Origin: Rs1 sp036960485
Lineage (GTDB): Bacteria; Pseudomonadota; Gammaproteobacteria; Pseudomonadales; Balneatricaceae
NCBI GenBank assembly: GCA_036960485.1
Contig: JBALXS010000165.1
Span: 1 to 8,906 of the forward strand
DNA length: 8,906 bases
Reading direction: 5' to 3'
Of this stretch, positions 1-6,712 are shown in pieces; positions within the stretch are counted from its first letter, which is position 1; every line of letters starts with the position of its first letter. The notes under the pieces are model-generated. The model had not been told where the DNA came from. It saw only the letters and a program-made list of their open reading frames with translations, and did no database searches. A program made the translations under genes and the position numbers.

Positions 1-953
1 GCATCGGTGGCAATAGCCATAGGTACGTTATAGCGGCGCAGTAAGTCAATCGGTGGTTTTTGCGTTTCTTTTAGCACATAAAAGGCACCGGGTAATAACA
101 CCGCGACCGTACCCGATTTCGCTATAGCGGCAACATCTTGTTCGGTTACAAACTCTATATGATCAACCGACAACGCGTTAAAACGTGCGGCAAGTGAAGT
201 ACCACCCAGAGATGAGAGTTGCTCAGCGTGCAGTTTTACCGGTAGGCCAAGTGATTGAGCCGTATTAAAATAGCGCTCAACCTGCGCGGTGCTAAAGCCG
301 ATACCTTCACAAAAAGCATCGACAGCATCAGCTAAGCCTGATTTTGCAATTTCGGGTAATACTTGCTCGCAAAGATAATCGATATATTCATCGGGCTTTG
401 CGGCAAATTCAGGGGGTAAGGCATGGGCAGCTAAGCAAGTTGTTTTGATTTCAACAATAGAGCTATCAGCAAGTGAACGGGCAACTTGCAACATTTTGCT
501 TTCATGCTCAAGTGATAAACCATAGCCTGATTTGATCTCTAAGGTGGTAACGCCATCTTTCATTAAAGAGCGTAACCTGCGTTTAGCAGAAATAGTTAGC
601 TGTTCAACGCTCTCTTGGCGAGTTGATTTAACTGAAGAGGCAATACCGCCGCCATTTTCAGATATTTGCTGATAGCTAACGCCATTTAAGCGCTGTTCAA
701 ACTCATTGGCACGGTTGCCCCCAAATACAATATGGGTATGACAATCGATGAGTCCAGGTGTAACCCAACCTCCCTTTAAGTCAAACTCAGCTTGCGCGTT
801 ATACGCCGGTATTTCAGCGTGCTTGCCAATCCAGCAAATACGTTGATCTTTAACACCAATAGCAGCATCATAAATACAGCTATAAGTACCATCAACCATG
901 GTGGCGCTATGAAAACCGAACCAAAGAGAATCTAAATTTAGGCTATCACTCAT
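1..953 (-). CDS. hutI: Imidazolonepropionase HutI, 3' part missing (runs off left edge)
   Basis: HutI is a cytoplasmic amidohydrolase that opens 4-imidazolone-5-propanoate to N-formimidoyl-L-glutamate, the third step of histidine breakdown. The translated part (317 codons) shows the family signature: the metal-binding motif CHTH (His72 and His74) after GGWVTPGLID, then EIKSGYGL, KLHAEQLS (His242), DHIEF (His265), and finally MAIATD. The metal-ligand Asp317 is the last full codon in the window. The family is usually about 400 residues, so roughly 90 C-terminal residues lie outside. Two in-frame ATGs are possible, at 959 and 953. I chose 953 because a GAG at 960-962 sits 6 nt before it, whereas the same GAG abuts the 959 ATG; the choice changes only two residues. 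It lies 93 bp downstream of hutH on the same strand, so co-transcription is likely. Identity is secure from the motifs. Confidence 0.96.
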   Translation of the reverse strand, partial: MSDSLNLDSLWFGFHSATMVDGTYSCIYDAAIGVKDQRICWIGKHAEIPAYNAQAEFDLKGGWVTPGLIDCHTHIVFGGNRANEFEQRLNGVSYQQISENGGGIASSVKSTRQESVEQLTISAKRRLRSLMKDGVTTLEIKSGYGLSLEHESKMLQVARSLADSSIVEIKTTCLAAHALPPEFAAKPDEYIDYLCEQVLPEIAKSGLADAVDAFCEGIGFSTAQVERYFNTAQSLGLPVKLHAEQLSSLGGTSLAARFNALSVDHIEFVTEQDVAAIAKSGTVAVLLPGAFYVLKETQKPPIDLLRRYNVPMAIATD

Positions 954-976
954 ACTCATCTCGTGTCTTTATAGGG

Positions 977-1001
977 GTTGTTAAAAGTCGTTGTTAAAAG
1001 T
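977..1001. repeat. Two tandem copies of a 12-nt unit in the hutH-hutI spacer
   Basis: GTTGTTAAAAGT occurs at 977-988 and again at 990-1001, separated by one base (period 13). The copies are identical. They fill much of the short spacer between hutH and hutI. No function is known to me; a slipped duplication is the simplest explanation. Confidence 0.8.
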
Positions 1002-1011
1002 ACTGATTAAA

Positions 1012-1029
1012 GCGCTTAATTAAAAGCGC
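1012..1029 (-). terminator. Possible weak terminator or processing hairpin between hutH and hutI
   Basis: GCGCTT (1012-1017) and AAGCGC (1024-1029) form a perfect 6-bp stem around a 6-nt loop, starting 18 nt after the hutH stop codon on the minus strand. In that direction the stem is followed only by TTTAATC, a poor U-tract. Partial termination or an mRNA-stability hairpin between the two genes is more likely than a full stop. The hairpin is directly visible; its role is inferred. Confidence 0.4.
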
Positions 1030-1046
1030 GTAACGAAAGAACTTAA

Positions 1047-2579
1047 TTACCAGCTAGGCAGTAAACCTACAGGCATGAGATCATTGTGAACAGCCAGTGC
1101 TAGTAAGTCATTCGCGCTTTCAATATCTGTCGCGAAATAGCGATCTTTATCGTAAAAAGGCACACATGCACGTAGCTCTGCTTTAACTTGTTCAAGCTTA
1201 TCAGTGGTTTTAAGCGGTGCACGAAAGTCTAAACCTTGCACTGCAGAGAGTATTTCAACGGCCAAAATACCACGGGTATTTTCAGACATATCTCTTAAAC
1301 GACGCGCTGCAAAAGTAGCCATCGATACATGATCTTCTTGGTTGGCAGACGTTGGTAAGCTATCAACGGAGGCAGGGTGGGCAAACGTTTTGTTTTCGCT
1401 AGCTAAAGCTGCTGCAGTGACTTGCGCAATCATGAAACCAGAGTTAACACCGCCATTGTCGACCAAAAACGGGGGTAACTTACTTAGGTTACTATCAATC
1501 AGCAATGCCATGCGACGCTCAGATAAGCTGCCGATTTCGGCAATGGCTAATGCTAAGTTATCAGCGGCGAAAGCAACAGGCTCAGCGTGGAAGTTACCGC
1601 CTGAGATGATATCTCCATCTTCTGCAAACACTAACGGATTGTCTGAAACGGAGTTAGCTTCAACCAGTAAGGTTCTGGCAGAGTTGCGTATTTGATCTAA
1701 ACAAGCGCCCATTACCTGTGGCTGGCAACGTAGAGAGTAAGGATCTTGAACTTTTTCACAATCAGTGTGAGATAAACTGATATCACTTTGCTCTGTAAGC
1801 AAATGGCGATAAGCGGCAGCGGCATCAATTTGTGTTTGGTGACCACGCACTTGATGAACACGATCATCAAAAGGGCGACGGCTACCTAATGCAGCCTCCA
1901 CTGATAACGCACCACAAACGGTTGCTGATGCATACAGATCTTCTGCATGAAAAAGGCCTTCTAACGCTAAAGCAGTAGAGGCTTGAGTACCATTAAGTAA
2001 AGCTAAGCCTTCCTTTGGTGCTAGTGTAATTGGCTCTAATCCAGCAATCGCTAATGCAGCTTTGCCTGAAATTACTTCACCTTTGTAGCGTGCTTTGCCT
2101 TCACCTAATAGTATCGCGCTCATATGTGCTAATGGTGCTAAATCACCTGAGGCACCTACCGATCCTTTTTCAGGAATAGTAGGATAAACTTCTTTGTTGA
2201 TTAAAGTAATTAGCGCTTGGATAACCAATAATCTAAGCCCTGAAAAGCCGCGTGCTAAGCTGTTTACTTTAAGTGTCATGATGAGCTTAACCGTATCATC
2301 GCTCATTAATTTACCAATACCTGCTGCATGAGATAAAACAATGCTGCGTTGCAAAGTGTCTAAATCTTCTGCTGCAATGCGCGTGTTTGCCAATAATCCA
2401 AAGCCGGTATTAATGCCATAAACAGTGCGATCTTGGGCGATAACATCATTCACAACTTGGGTGCTGGCGTGGATGCCTGCAATCGCACTGGTGGCTAATG
2501 ATAGTTTAACTTTACTACGGCTGATCTTACGCAGTTCTGGCAAAGTGATTTCACCAGGGGATATTGTTAGTTCGAACAT
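1047..2579 (-). CDS. hutH: Histidine ammonia-lyase HutH
   Basis: HutH removes ammonia from L-histidine to give trans-urocanate, the first and committing step of the pathway, in the cytoplasm as a tetramer. The 510-residue product matches the usual length of about 510. The Ala143-Ser144-Gly145 triad, in GSVGASGDLAPLAHM, makes the MIO electrophile by self-cyclisation. Also visible are YGINTGFG (Tyr54 matches the active-site Tyr53 of the Pseudomonas putida enzyme), NGTQAS, the QDPYSLRCQPQVMG segment and ISGGNFHAEP, all hallmarks of the aromatic amino acid lyase family. The ATG at 2579 is preceded by GGAG (2590-2593) with a 10-nt spacer, a little long but acceptable. hutU, often beside hutH in related bacteria, is not adjacent here. 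The gene is downstream of hutC on the same strand but probably has its own promoter near 2767-2798. Confidence 0.98.
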   Translation of the reverse strand: MFELTISPGEITLPELRKISRSKVKLSLATSAIAGIHASTQVVNDVIAQDRTVYGINTGFGLLANTRIAAEDLDTLQRSIVLSHAAGIGKLMSDDTVKLIMTLKVNSLARGFSGLRLLVIQALITLINKEVYPTIPEKGSVGASGDLAPLAHMSAILLGEGKARYKGEVISGKAALAIAGLEPITLAPKEGLALLNGTQASTALALEGLFHAEDLYASATVCGALSVEAALGSRRPFDDRVHQVRGHQTQIDAAAAYRHLLTEQSDISLSHTDCEKVQDPYSLRCQPQVMGACLDQIRNSARTLLVEANSVSDNPLVFAEDGDIISGGNFHAEPVAFAADNLALAIAEIGSLSERRMALLIDSNLSKLPPFLVDNGGVNSGFMIAQVTAAALASENKTFAHPASVDSLPTSANQEDHVSMATFAARRLRDMSENTRGILAVEILSAVQGLDFRAPLKTTDKLEQVKAELRACVPFYDKDRYFATDIESANDLLALAVHNDLMPVGLLPSW

Positions 2580-2766
2580 AGGTTGTGTGCTCCGTAGCGC
2601 TGATTGCTTTGTGCTGTTAATTTATTTAAATCCAGCGGTCATTCGTTAAGTGTTTCAAGCAATCGCTGGCTGAATTGGGTGTCGCTATCAAGCATTTTAA
2701 AAAAGCTTTTTAATGACTTAATCTAAGATATTTAGAGAGTTAATTAATATCAGTTTGATTCGCTTA

Positions 2767-2798
2767 TTTATAATCTGATATATACATATCTATACAAG
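2767..2798 (-). promoter_or_regulatory. Candidate hutH promoter with HutC-like operator elements
   Basis: Read on the minus strand, 2797-2781 is TTGTATAGATATGTATA, with TGTATA elements exactly 10 bp apart (one helical turn). CTTGTATAG (2798-2790) is identical to a 9-mer upstream of hutF at 3794-3802. A TATAAA box (2772-2767) follows and could be the -10 element; the upstream TTGTAT would then be a -35 at a rather long 19-bp spacing. HutC proteins are known to bind TGTATA-rich inverted sites near hut promoters, so an operator overlapping the promoter fits. If correct, the hutH leader would be about 180 nt. Promoter boxes are weak; the shared 9-mer is the stronger evidence. Confidence 0.45.
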
Positions 2799-2866
2799 TT
2801 GATTAACAATAAAAGTAAATTGAATTTAGCGCAAGTTTTTTCAAAAAAAAAGCAGAAATAGCTAGC

Positions 2867-2892
2867 AAACAGTGCTTTCAAAAGCACTGTTT
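2867..2892 (-). terminator. 26-nt palindrome downstream of hutC, possible terminator
   Basis: AAACAGTGCTTT (2867-2878) and AAAGCACTGTTT (2881-2892) are perfect 12-nt inverted repeats. As RNA this would be about a 9-bp stem with a 7-nt loop, 51 nt past the hutC stop on the minus strand. The stem is followed on that strand by TTTGC and only later by a run of nine T (2851-2843). It is therefore not a textbook intrinsic terminator, but it is in the right place to end hutC and isolate the hutH promoter. It could also be a bidirectional structure. Confidence 0.5.
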
Positions 2893-2943
2893 AATTTAAA
2901 GACAGCTTCTTTAGCTGCTGATTACAGATAACCGCATGAACAG

Positions 2944-3699
2944 CTATCGACCAAAGTGGCCAAACAACTGAAACCTAGCCCCCGGAGATATTAGCCGAGC
3001 GATAGTAATGAGCTGGCCTTTAGACCAAGTACGGCGCTTTATTTGCAGGCAAGGTGCGTTTTTTTCTATTTGCAGTAATTCACATTCAGTAGCATCAGCG
3101 GTGACTGATTCAACTAAATGCTCACCTTCTGTTAAAGGCGCAACTTTCATTAAATAGTCATAAGCGGTAGTGGTTTGAAAATCTTGTTTGTCGTAGTCAG
3201 GAACTAAGCTGGCATTAACCACTCGGTATTCAAGCTGGATAGGTAGCTCGTTTTCAAAGTGCAATATGACTGAGCGATAAATACTATGGTTAGTGCGAAC
3301 CCCTAAATTCATCGCCTCTTCCATATTGGCTTTAGCGGGTGACAGGTCTAGTAACTGAGCTCTGTGCTGGTGGCCGCGTGCTCTAATTTCATCTGCAATA
3401 TTGTGTACTTCAAAAAGTGCTGATTTAGATTTTTTTTGCGCAACAAAAGTACCCACACCTTGCTGGCGTACTAATATTCCCTCAGAGGTCAGTTCTCTAA
3501 GTGCTCGGTTGACAGTCATTCTGCTGATATTTAAGGCTTTTACAATTTCGGATTCAGAAGGTATTCTTTGATCGACCTCCCATTCACCACTATTAATTTT
3601 TTGCGAAATGGCTTTTTTTACTTTGGCATAAATAGGTGCTGGCGAATCGTCAAATGACTGAGATAGGCTGTTGATCATACTCTCGGCTGTCTCTGTCAT
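2944..3699 (-). CDS. hutC: Histidine-utilisation repressor HutC (GntR family, UTRA domain)
   Basis: This 251-residue cytoplasmic DNA-binding protein is expected to repress the hut operons until urocanate releases it (established for Pseudomonas and Klebsiella HutC). An N-terminal tail of about 20 residues precedes a GntR winged helix-turn-helix at about 21-88, with the recognition region SESEIVKALNISRMTVNRAL and the wing RQQGVGTFV. A UTRA ligand-binding domain follows at about 107-245, including YRSVILHFENELPIQLEYR and a C-terminal LQIKRRTW strand. The ATG at 3699 has AAAGG (3710-3706) with a 6-nt spacer; Met8 is a less supported alternative. It is transcribed divergently from hutF across a region with TTGTAT/TGTATATACA elements, so autoregulation and control of hutF-hutD are likely. 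Assignment as HutC rather than another UTRA regulator rests on both the sequence and its position. Confidence 0.93.
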   Translation of the reverse strand: MTETAESMINSLSQSFDDSPAPIYAKVKKAISQKINSGEWEVDQRIPSESEIVKALNISRMTVNRALRELTSEGILVRQQGVGTFVAQKKSKSALFEVHNIADEIRARGHQHRAQLLDLSPAKANMEEAMNLGVRTNHSIYRSVILHFENELPIQLEYRVVNASLVPDYDKQDFQTTTAYDYLMKVAPLTEGEHLVESVTADATECELLQIEKNAPCLQIKRRTWSKGQLITIARLISPGARFQLFGHFGR

Positions 3700-3739
3700 G
3701 TTTTACCTTTAATCAGTGCAGTTAATGAAATTAAGCACA

Positions 3740-3745
3740 ATTATA
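3740..3745 (-). promoter_or_regulatory. Candidate -10 box for hutC
   Basis: The minus strand reads TATAAT at 3745-3740, an exact sigma70 -10 consensus, about 40 nt before the hutC start codon. No good -35 element lies 16-18 bp upstream (TATGAT at 17 bp is poor), so the promoter may be weak, as is usual for a repressor gene. The TTGTAT element at 3774-3779 lies just upstream, so HutC could control it. Confidence 0.4.
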
Positions 3746-3773
3746 CTCAGTAACCACAAAGTATCATAGTTTT

Positions 3774-3826
3774 TTGTATCGCTAGCGCTAGTGCTTGTAT
3801 AGTTAAAAATCTTCTTGTATATACAA
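3774..3826 (+). promoter_or_regulatory. HutC operator region: phased TTGTAT elements ending in a TTGTATATACAA palindrome
   Basis: TTGTAT occurs at 3774-3779, 3795-3800 and 3815-3820, start-to-start distances 21 and 20 bp, about two helical turns. The third is completed to TTGTATATACAA (3815-3826), a perfect 12-bp palindrome of the TGTA..TACA type known for HutC sites. Between the first two lies another perfect palindrome, CTAGCGCTAG (3782-3791). The region sits between the divergent hutC and hutF genes, 51-103 nt before hutF. Repeats and spacing are seen directly; HutC binding is inferred from known HutC operators. Confidence 0.65.
3795..3823 (+). promoter_or_regulatory. Candidate hutF-hutD promoter
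   Basis: TTGTAT (3795-3800) and TATATA (3818-3823) are separated by 17 bp, a workable sigma70 pair; the -35 matches consensus at only three positions. The -10 would lie inside the TTGTATATACAA palindrome, so bound HutC would block it. An alternative pair is TTGTAT (3815-3820) with TACACT (3839-3844) at 18 bp. In either case the operator overlaps the promoter. Confidence 0.4.
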
Positions 3827-3876
3827 CAAAAGATCAGCTACACTCAAATTTATCATAACTTACTTTTAGGATTTTC

Positions 3877-5247
3877 ATGACCAAACAAATATATTTTGCC
3901 AAACAAGCTTATTTGACACAAGGTTGGTCAAAAAATGTGCGTTTTGAAATTAACAATGGTGTGATTACATCAATAGCTACTGATTCAGATGCTGCACAAG
4001 CAATTGAGCTATCTGGGCCAGTCGTACCGACTATCGCCAACCTTCATTCTCATGCCTTTCAACGTGCGATGGCAGGCTTAGCAGAAGTAAGTTTAAATCC
4101 CAACGACAGCTTTTGGAGTTGGCGCGATCTGATGTACAAAATGGTGCAAAAGTTAACGCCAGAAGATGTTTGCATCATTGCGAAGCAGCTTTATATCGAT
4201 ATGCTCAAAGCGGGTTATTCGCAAGTGGCAGAATTCCACTACCTTCATCATCAAGCCGATGGCACTCAATATAGCCAGCTTGATGAAATGGCGATGCAAA
4301 TAACACAAGCGGCTAATACCGCTGGAATCGGCTTAACCTTATTACCGGTGCTTTATAGCCATTCAGGTTTTGGCGGCCAAACACCAACAGCAGGACAAGG
4401 CAGATTTGTTAACAGCACTGAGCAATATTTACAGCTACATAAGCGCTGCGAAGCGCTGCTAGCTGATAATCCATTACACCAATTAGGGGTGTGCTTTCAT
4501 TCATTAAGAGCGGTTACACAACAGCAAATAGAAGAAGTGTTGGCACAAACCGCAACAGATATACCTATTCATATTCACATTTCAGAGCAGCAAAAAGAAG
4601 TAAAAGACTGCATAGCATGGAGCAAACAGCGTCCTGTGCAGTGGCTCGCTAATAAAATAGGATTGAATGAGCGCTGGTGTTTAATTCACGCGACGCACCT
4701 TGATGACGCAGAGTTACAAGCGATAGCAAGTAACCGAGTAGTCGCTGGATTATGCCCTACCACAGAAGCAAATTTAGGTGATGGCATCTTCCCAGCCACT
4801 GAGTATATTCAAGCGCAAGGGCGCTGGGGAATAGGCTCGGATAGCCATGTAAGCTTATCAATTGTCGAAGAATTAAGAACACTAGAATATGGCCAGCGCT
4901 TAAGAGATCAGCAGCGTAATCGTTTATACAACGAGCAACAAAACCATATCGGTGATTTCTTATTTGAACAAGCACTACAAGGGGGGAATCAAGCAACACA
5001 AGTCAAGCTTGGTTTAGCGGTGGGTAATCGAGCAGATTTCATGGTGCTCGATCACCTAAACCCGTTTATAGGCTCTAGTAGGGATGAAGATATTTTAAAT
5101 CGTTGGTTATTCGCTTGTAATGAAAATGTGATTCGCCACGTTTATGTGGCGGGTAAGTCTGTTGTTGCAGATTTCAAGCATCATCAAGAGGAGCAGGCCA
5201 GTGCCGAATTTGGCGCACTGTTAAAGCGTTTATTTAATAATGCCTAA
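3877..5247 (+). CDS. hutF: Formimidoylglutamate deiminase HutF
   Basis: HutF hydrolyses N-formimidoyl-L-glutamate to N-formyl-L-glutamate plus ammonia, the step that defines the five-step histidine pathway. The 456-residue protein is of usual length and is an amidohydrolase-superfamily TIM barrel binding one divalent metal. Visible residues: His57 and His59 in NLHSHAFQRAMAGL, the HSLRAV segment (Arg211, expected to contact substrate), HIHISEQ (His234 metal, Glu237 catalytic), LIHATHL (His271) and GIGSDSHVS (Asp322). These positions agree, within one or two residues, with my recollection of the Pseudomonas aeruginosa enzyme. The ATG at 3877 is preceded by TAGGA (3867-3871) with a 5-nt spacer. 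It is the first gene of a probable hutF-hutD operon, divergent from hutC. The main alternative, another cytidine deaminase-like amidohydrolase, is unlikely given the motifs and context. Confidence 0.96.
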   Translation: MTKQIYFAKQAYLTQGWSKNVRFEINNGVITSIATDSDAAQAIELSGPVVPTIANLHSHAFQRAMAGLAEVSLNPNDSFWSWRDLMYKMVQKLTPEDVCIIAKQLYIDMLKAGYSQVAEFHYLHHQADGTQYSQLDEMAMQITQAANTAGIGLTLLPVLYSHSGFGGQTPTAGQGRFVNSTEQYLQLHKRCEALLADNPLHQLGVCFHSLRAVTQQQIEEVLAQTATDIPIHIHISEQQKEVKDCIAWSKQRPVQWLANKIGLNERWCLIHATHLDDAELQAIASNRVVAGLCPTTEANLGDGIFPATEYIQAQGRWGIGSDSHVSLSIVEELRTLEYGQRLRDQQRNRLYNEQQNHIGDFLFEQALQGGNQATQVKLGLAVGNRADFMVLDHLNPFIGSSRDEDILNRWLFACNENVIRHVYVAGKSVVADFKHHQEEQASAEFGALLKRLFNNA

Positions 5248-5263
5248 AATATTAGAGAACAAA

Positions 5264-5851
5264 ATGACCAATCATAAAATACTCACCCGCGAGCAGTTTG
5301 TTAGCATGCCTTGGAAGAACGGCAAAGGTGAAACCTTAGAGCTGTTACATATCCAAGATGCAGCTGGCACTATCTTGCGCATTAGCCAAGCAATGGTGGT
5401 TGAAGCAGGTGAATTTTCAGATTTCAGTGCGCTAGAGCGCCATTTAGTCTTAATCAAAGGAAATGGCATAGATCTTACGCATAAATCGGCAAATAAAATT
5501 AAGCAGCATGAGCTTAAGCAGCTACTTGATATTGCAGTGTTTGATGGAGGTGATATCACTTATGCAGAGCTTAAAGACGGTCCAATTACCGATTTAAATA
5601 TTATGGTAAGGGCGCAGGGTTATAAAGTTCAAGTAAGTGCTGTACAGGCTAGTGAAGAGCACTTGTGTTCAGGCACAGATCACCGCTATTTCTACGCTAA
5701 TCAACAGTCGATAATGTCGTACAATACAGTAGCGGCAGATTTGCAACTGCCGAAGAATAGTTTACTAACGATGGATCAAACTAAGCATTACTCTCTTCGC
5801 TCTGGTAATGGAGTACTCATTAGATTCGTTGCAGAAAATTCAGCGATTTAA
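5264..5851 (+). CDS. hutD: HutD family bicupin protein
   Basis: This 195-residue protein belongs to the HutD/Ves family, a bicupin fold found with hut genes in many Proteobacteria. In Pseudomonas fluorescens HutD is needed for normal growth on histidine and has been proposed to limit hut expression; no enzymatic activity is established. Visible landmarks are MPWKNGKGETLEL (15-27), RISQAMV followed by GEFSDFSALERHLVLIKG in the first cupin, and DGGDITYAELKDGPITDLNIMVR in the second. An upstream in-frame ATG at 5240 overlaps the end of hutF by 8 nt but has no ribosome-binding sequence. The ATG at 5264 has AGAG (5254-5257) six nt upstream, and the protein then starts like family members, so I use it. 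The gap to hutF is 16 nt, indicating co-transcription, and a terminator follows 14 nt after the stop. Confidence 0.92.
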   Translation: MTNHKILTREQFVSMPWKNGKGETLELLHIQDAAGTILRISQAMVVEAGEFSDFSALERHLVLIKGNGIDLTHKSANKIKQHELKQLLDIAVFDGGDITYAELKDGPITDLNIMVRAQGYKVQVSAVQASEEHLCSGTDHRYFYANQQSIMSYNTVAADLQLPKNSLLTMDQTKHYSLRSGNGVLIRFVAENSAI

Positions 5852-5865
5852 GTTAAAAAATCAAC

Positions 5866-5893
5866 AGCGTTGCGCAGGTGTGACGCTTTTTTT
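5866..5893 (+). terminator. Intrinsic terminator of hutF-hutD
   Basis: AGCGT (5866-5870) pairs with ACGCT (5883-5887), and the stem extends inward through G-U and C-G pairs to about 9 bp with a CAGG loop. Seven T residues (5887-5893) follow at once. It starts 14 nt after the hutD stop codon and closes the hut operon, separating it from the MCP gene. Confidence 0.85.
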
Positions 5894-6629
5894 AGCAGAG
5901 GCTAAATTGTAGCCCATATACTCGAAGCTGAAATCATATGGTTTGTTTATAAAACCAACTACTAGTGCTTTATTGACATTCCTGCTTTTCCTTCATTCAG
6001 TAATAATTATTTTAGAAACTAAACTCTCTTCGTTGCTAAAAAACCTTAAATTTTTTATAAAGCTACTATATATCAGCTATATATATCGAATCATAAATAA
6101 ACTCTAACTGTAAACGAGGATCCATTGTAAATAGAGCAGGGTGATCCTGACGTAATAGATTGTGCGAGTAATTAGCTTCGCTAATTTATACTAAAGCGAT
6201 TAATATTTAGTGTTAAAGAATAACAGTTCAGTTTGATTTTATCTTACTGTTTTTTTGTTAACTTATTGTTAAGTAGGTGTTTAATCTTTTTGATACGTAT
6301 GATATCTTTATTTAGTAGCAGGGGTTAAAAGTGAGCTGATAATGGCTCTTAAATAAATTTTATGTAATTCTATAAAATAGCCCAAACCATTCATCTAACC
6401 TTAATTATCAAGAATAATTGTTCCTTGAATTTCGATATATATTGTACTATGGTGATATTAAACATTGAGTTAGCAGGCTCTCTTGAAATATATGGAGCAG
6501 TGGATTTTTATTGTTTAAACGATTACTCGTAAATAGATTTAACATATAGCACTAATTAAAGCATCTAAGTTTAAGTTGCTCCTTGGTAGTGTTGTTAGTG
6601 TTAATTCTAGCGTCTATTTGATGATGCAC

Positions 6630-6664
6630 CTCAAGCAGATGAATATCCTTTGTAGCTGCTTGAG
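6630..6664 (+). other. 9-bp perfect hairpin upstream of the MCP gene
   Basis: CTCAAGCAG (6630-6638) and CTGCTTGAG (6656-6664) are perfect inverted repeats around a 17-nt loop that contains CCTTT. The hairpin lies 105 nt before the MCP start codon and is not followed by a T run, so it is not a simple terminator. It could be an mRNA leader structure, part of a small RNA or an operator; the sequence does not decide which. Confidence 0.5.
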
Positions 6665-6712
6665 AGCTTACGTTTCCTAGATTCCTATCAATGCTCCTAT
6701 GTATAAGTGTTC

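Noticed and set aside
1342..1695. Plus-strand ORF of 117 codons
   Set aside because: It lies wholly inside hutH on the other strand, has no ribosome-binding site and reads like the antisense of conserved hutH sequence.
2425..2649. Plus-strand ORF of 74 codons over the 5' end of hutH
   Set aside because: Mostly antisense to hutH; no family features and no ribosome-binding site.
5240..5263. Earlier hutD start that overlaps the end of hutF
   Set aside because: No ribosome-binding site before 5240, and the extra eight residues do not look like the family; the ATG at 5264 is better placed.
4757..5559. Minus-strand ORFs (4757-4999 and 5272-5559)
   Set aside because: Antisense shadows of hutF and hutD, which are strongly supported by motifs.
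5973..6006. TTGACA followed by TAATAA as a promoter
   Set aside because: The -35 is a perfect match, but the spacer to TAATAA is 22 bp and nothing TATAAT-like lies at 16-18 bp.
6067..6085. TATATAT/ATATATA inverted repeat
   Set aside because: Made only of alternating A and T, weak as RNA and easily found by chance in such AT-rich sequence.
6449..6532. 27-codon ORF in the gap before the MCP gene
   Set aside because: No ribosome-binding sequence, no recognisable features, and of a length expected by chance.
6621..6680. 19-codon ORF (starting with two ATGs) overlapping the 9-bp hairpin
   Set aside because: A leader peptide was considered, but there is no ribosome-binding site and no telling residue run.
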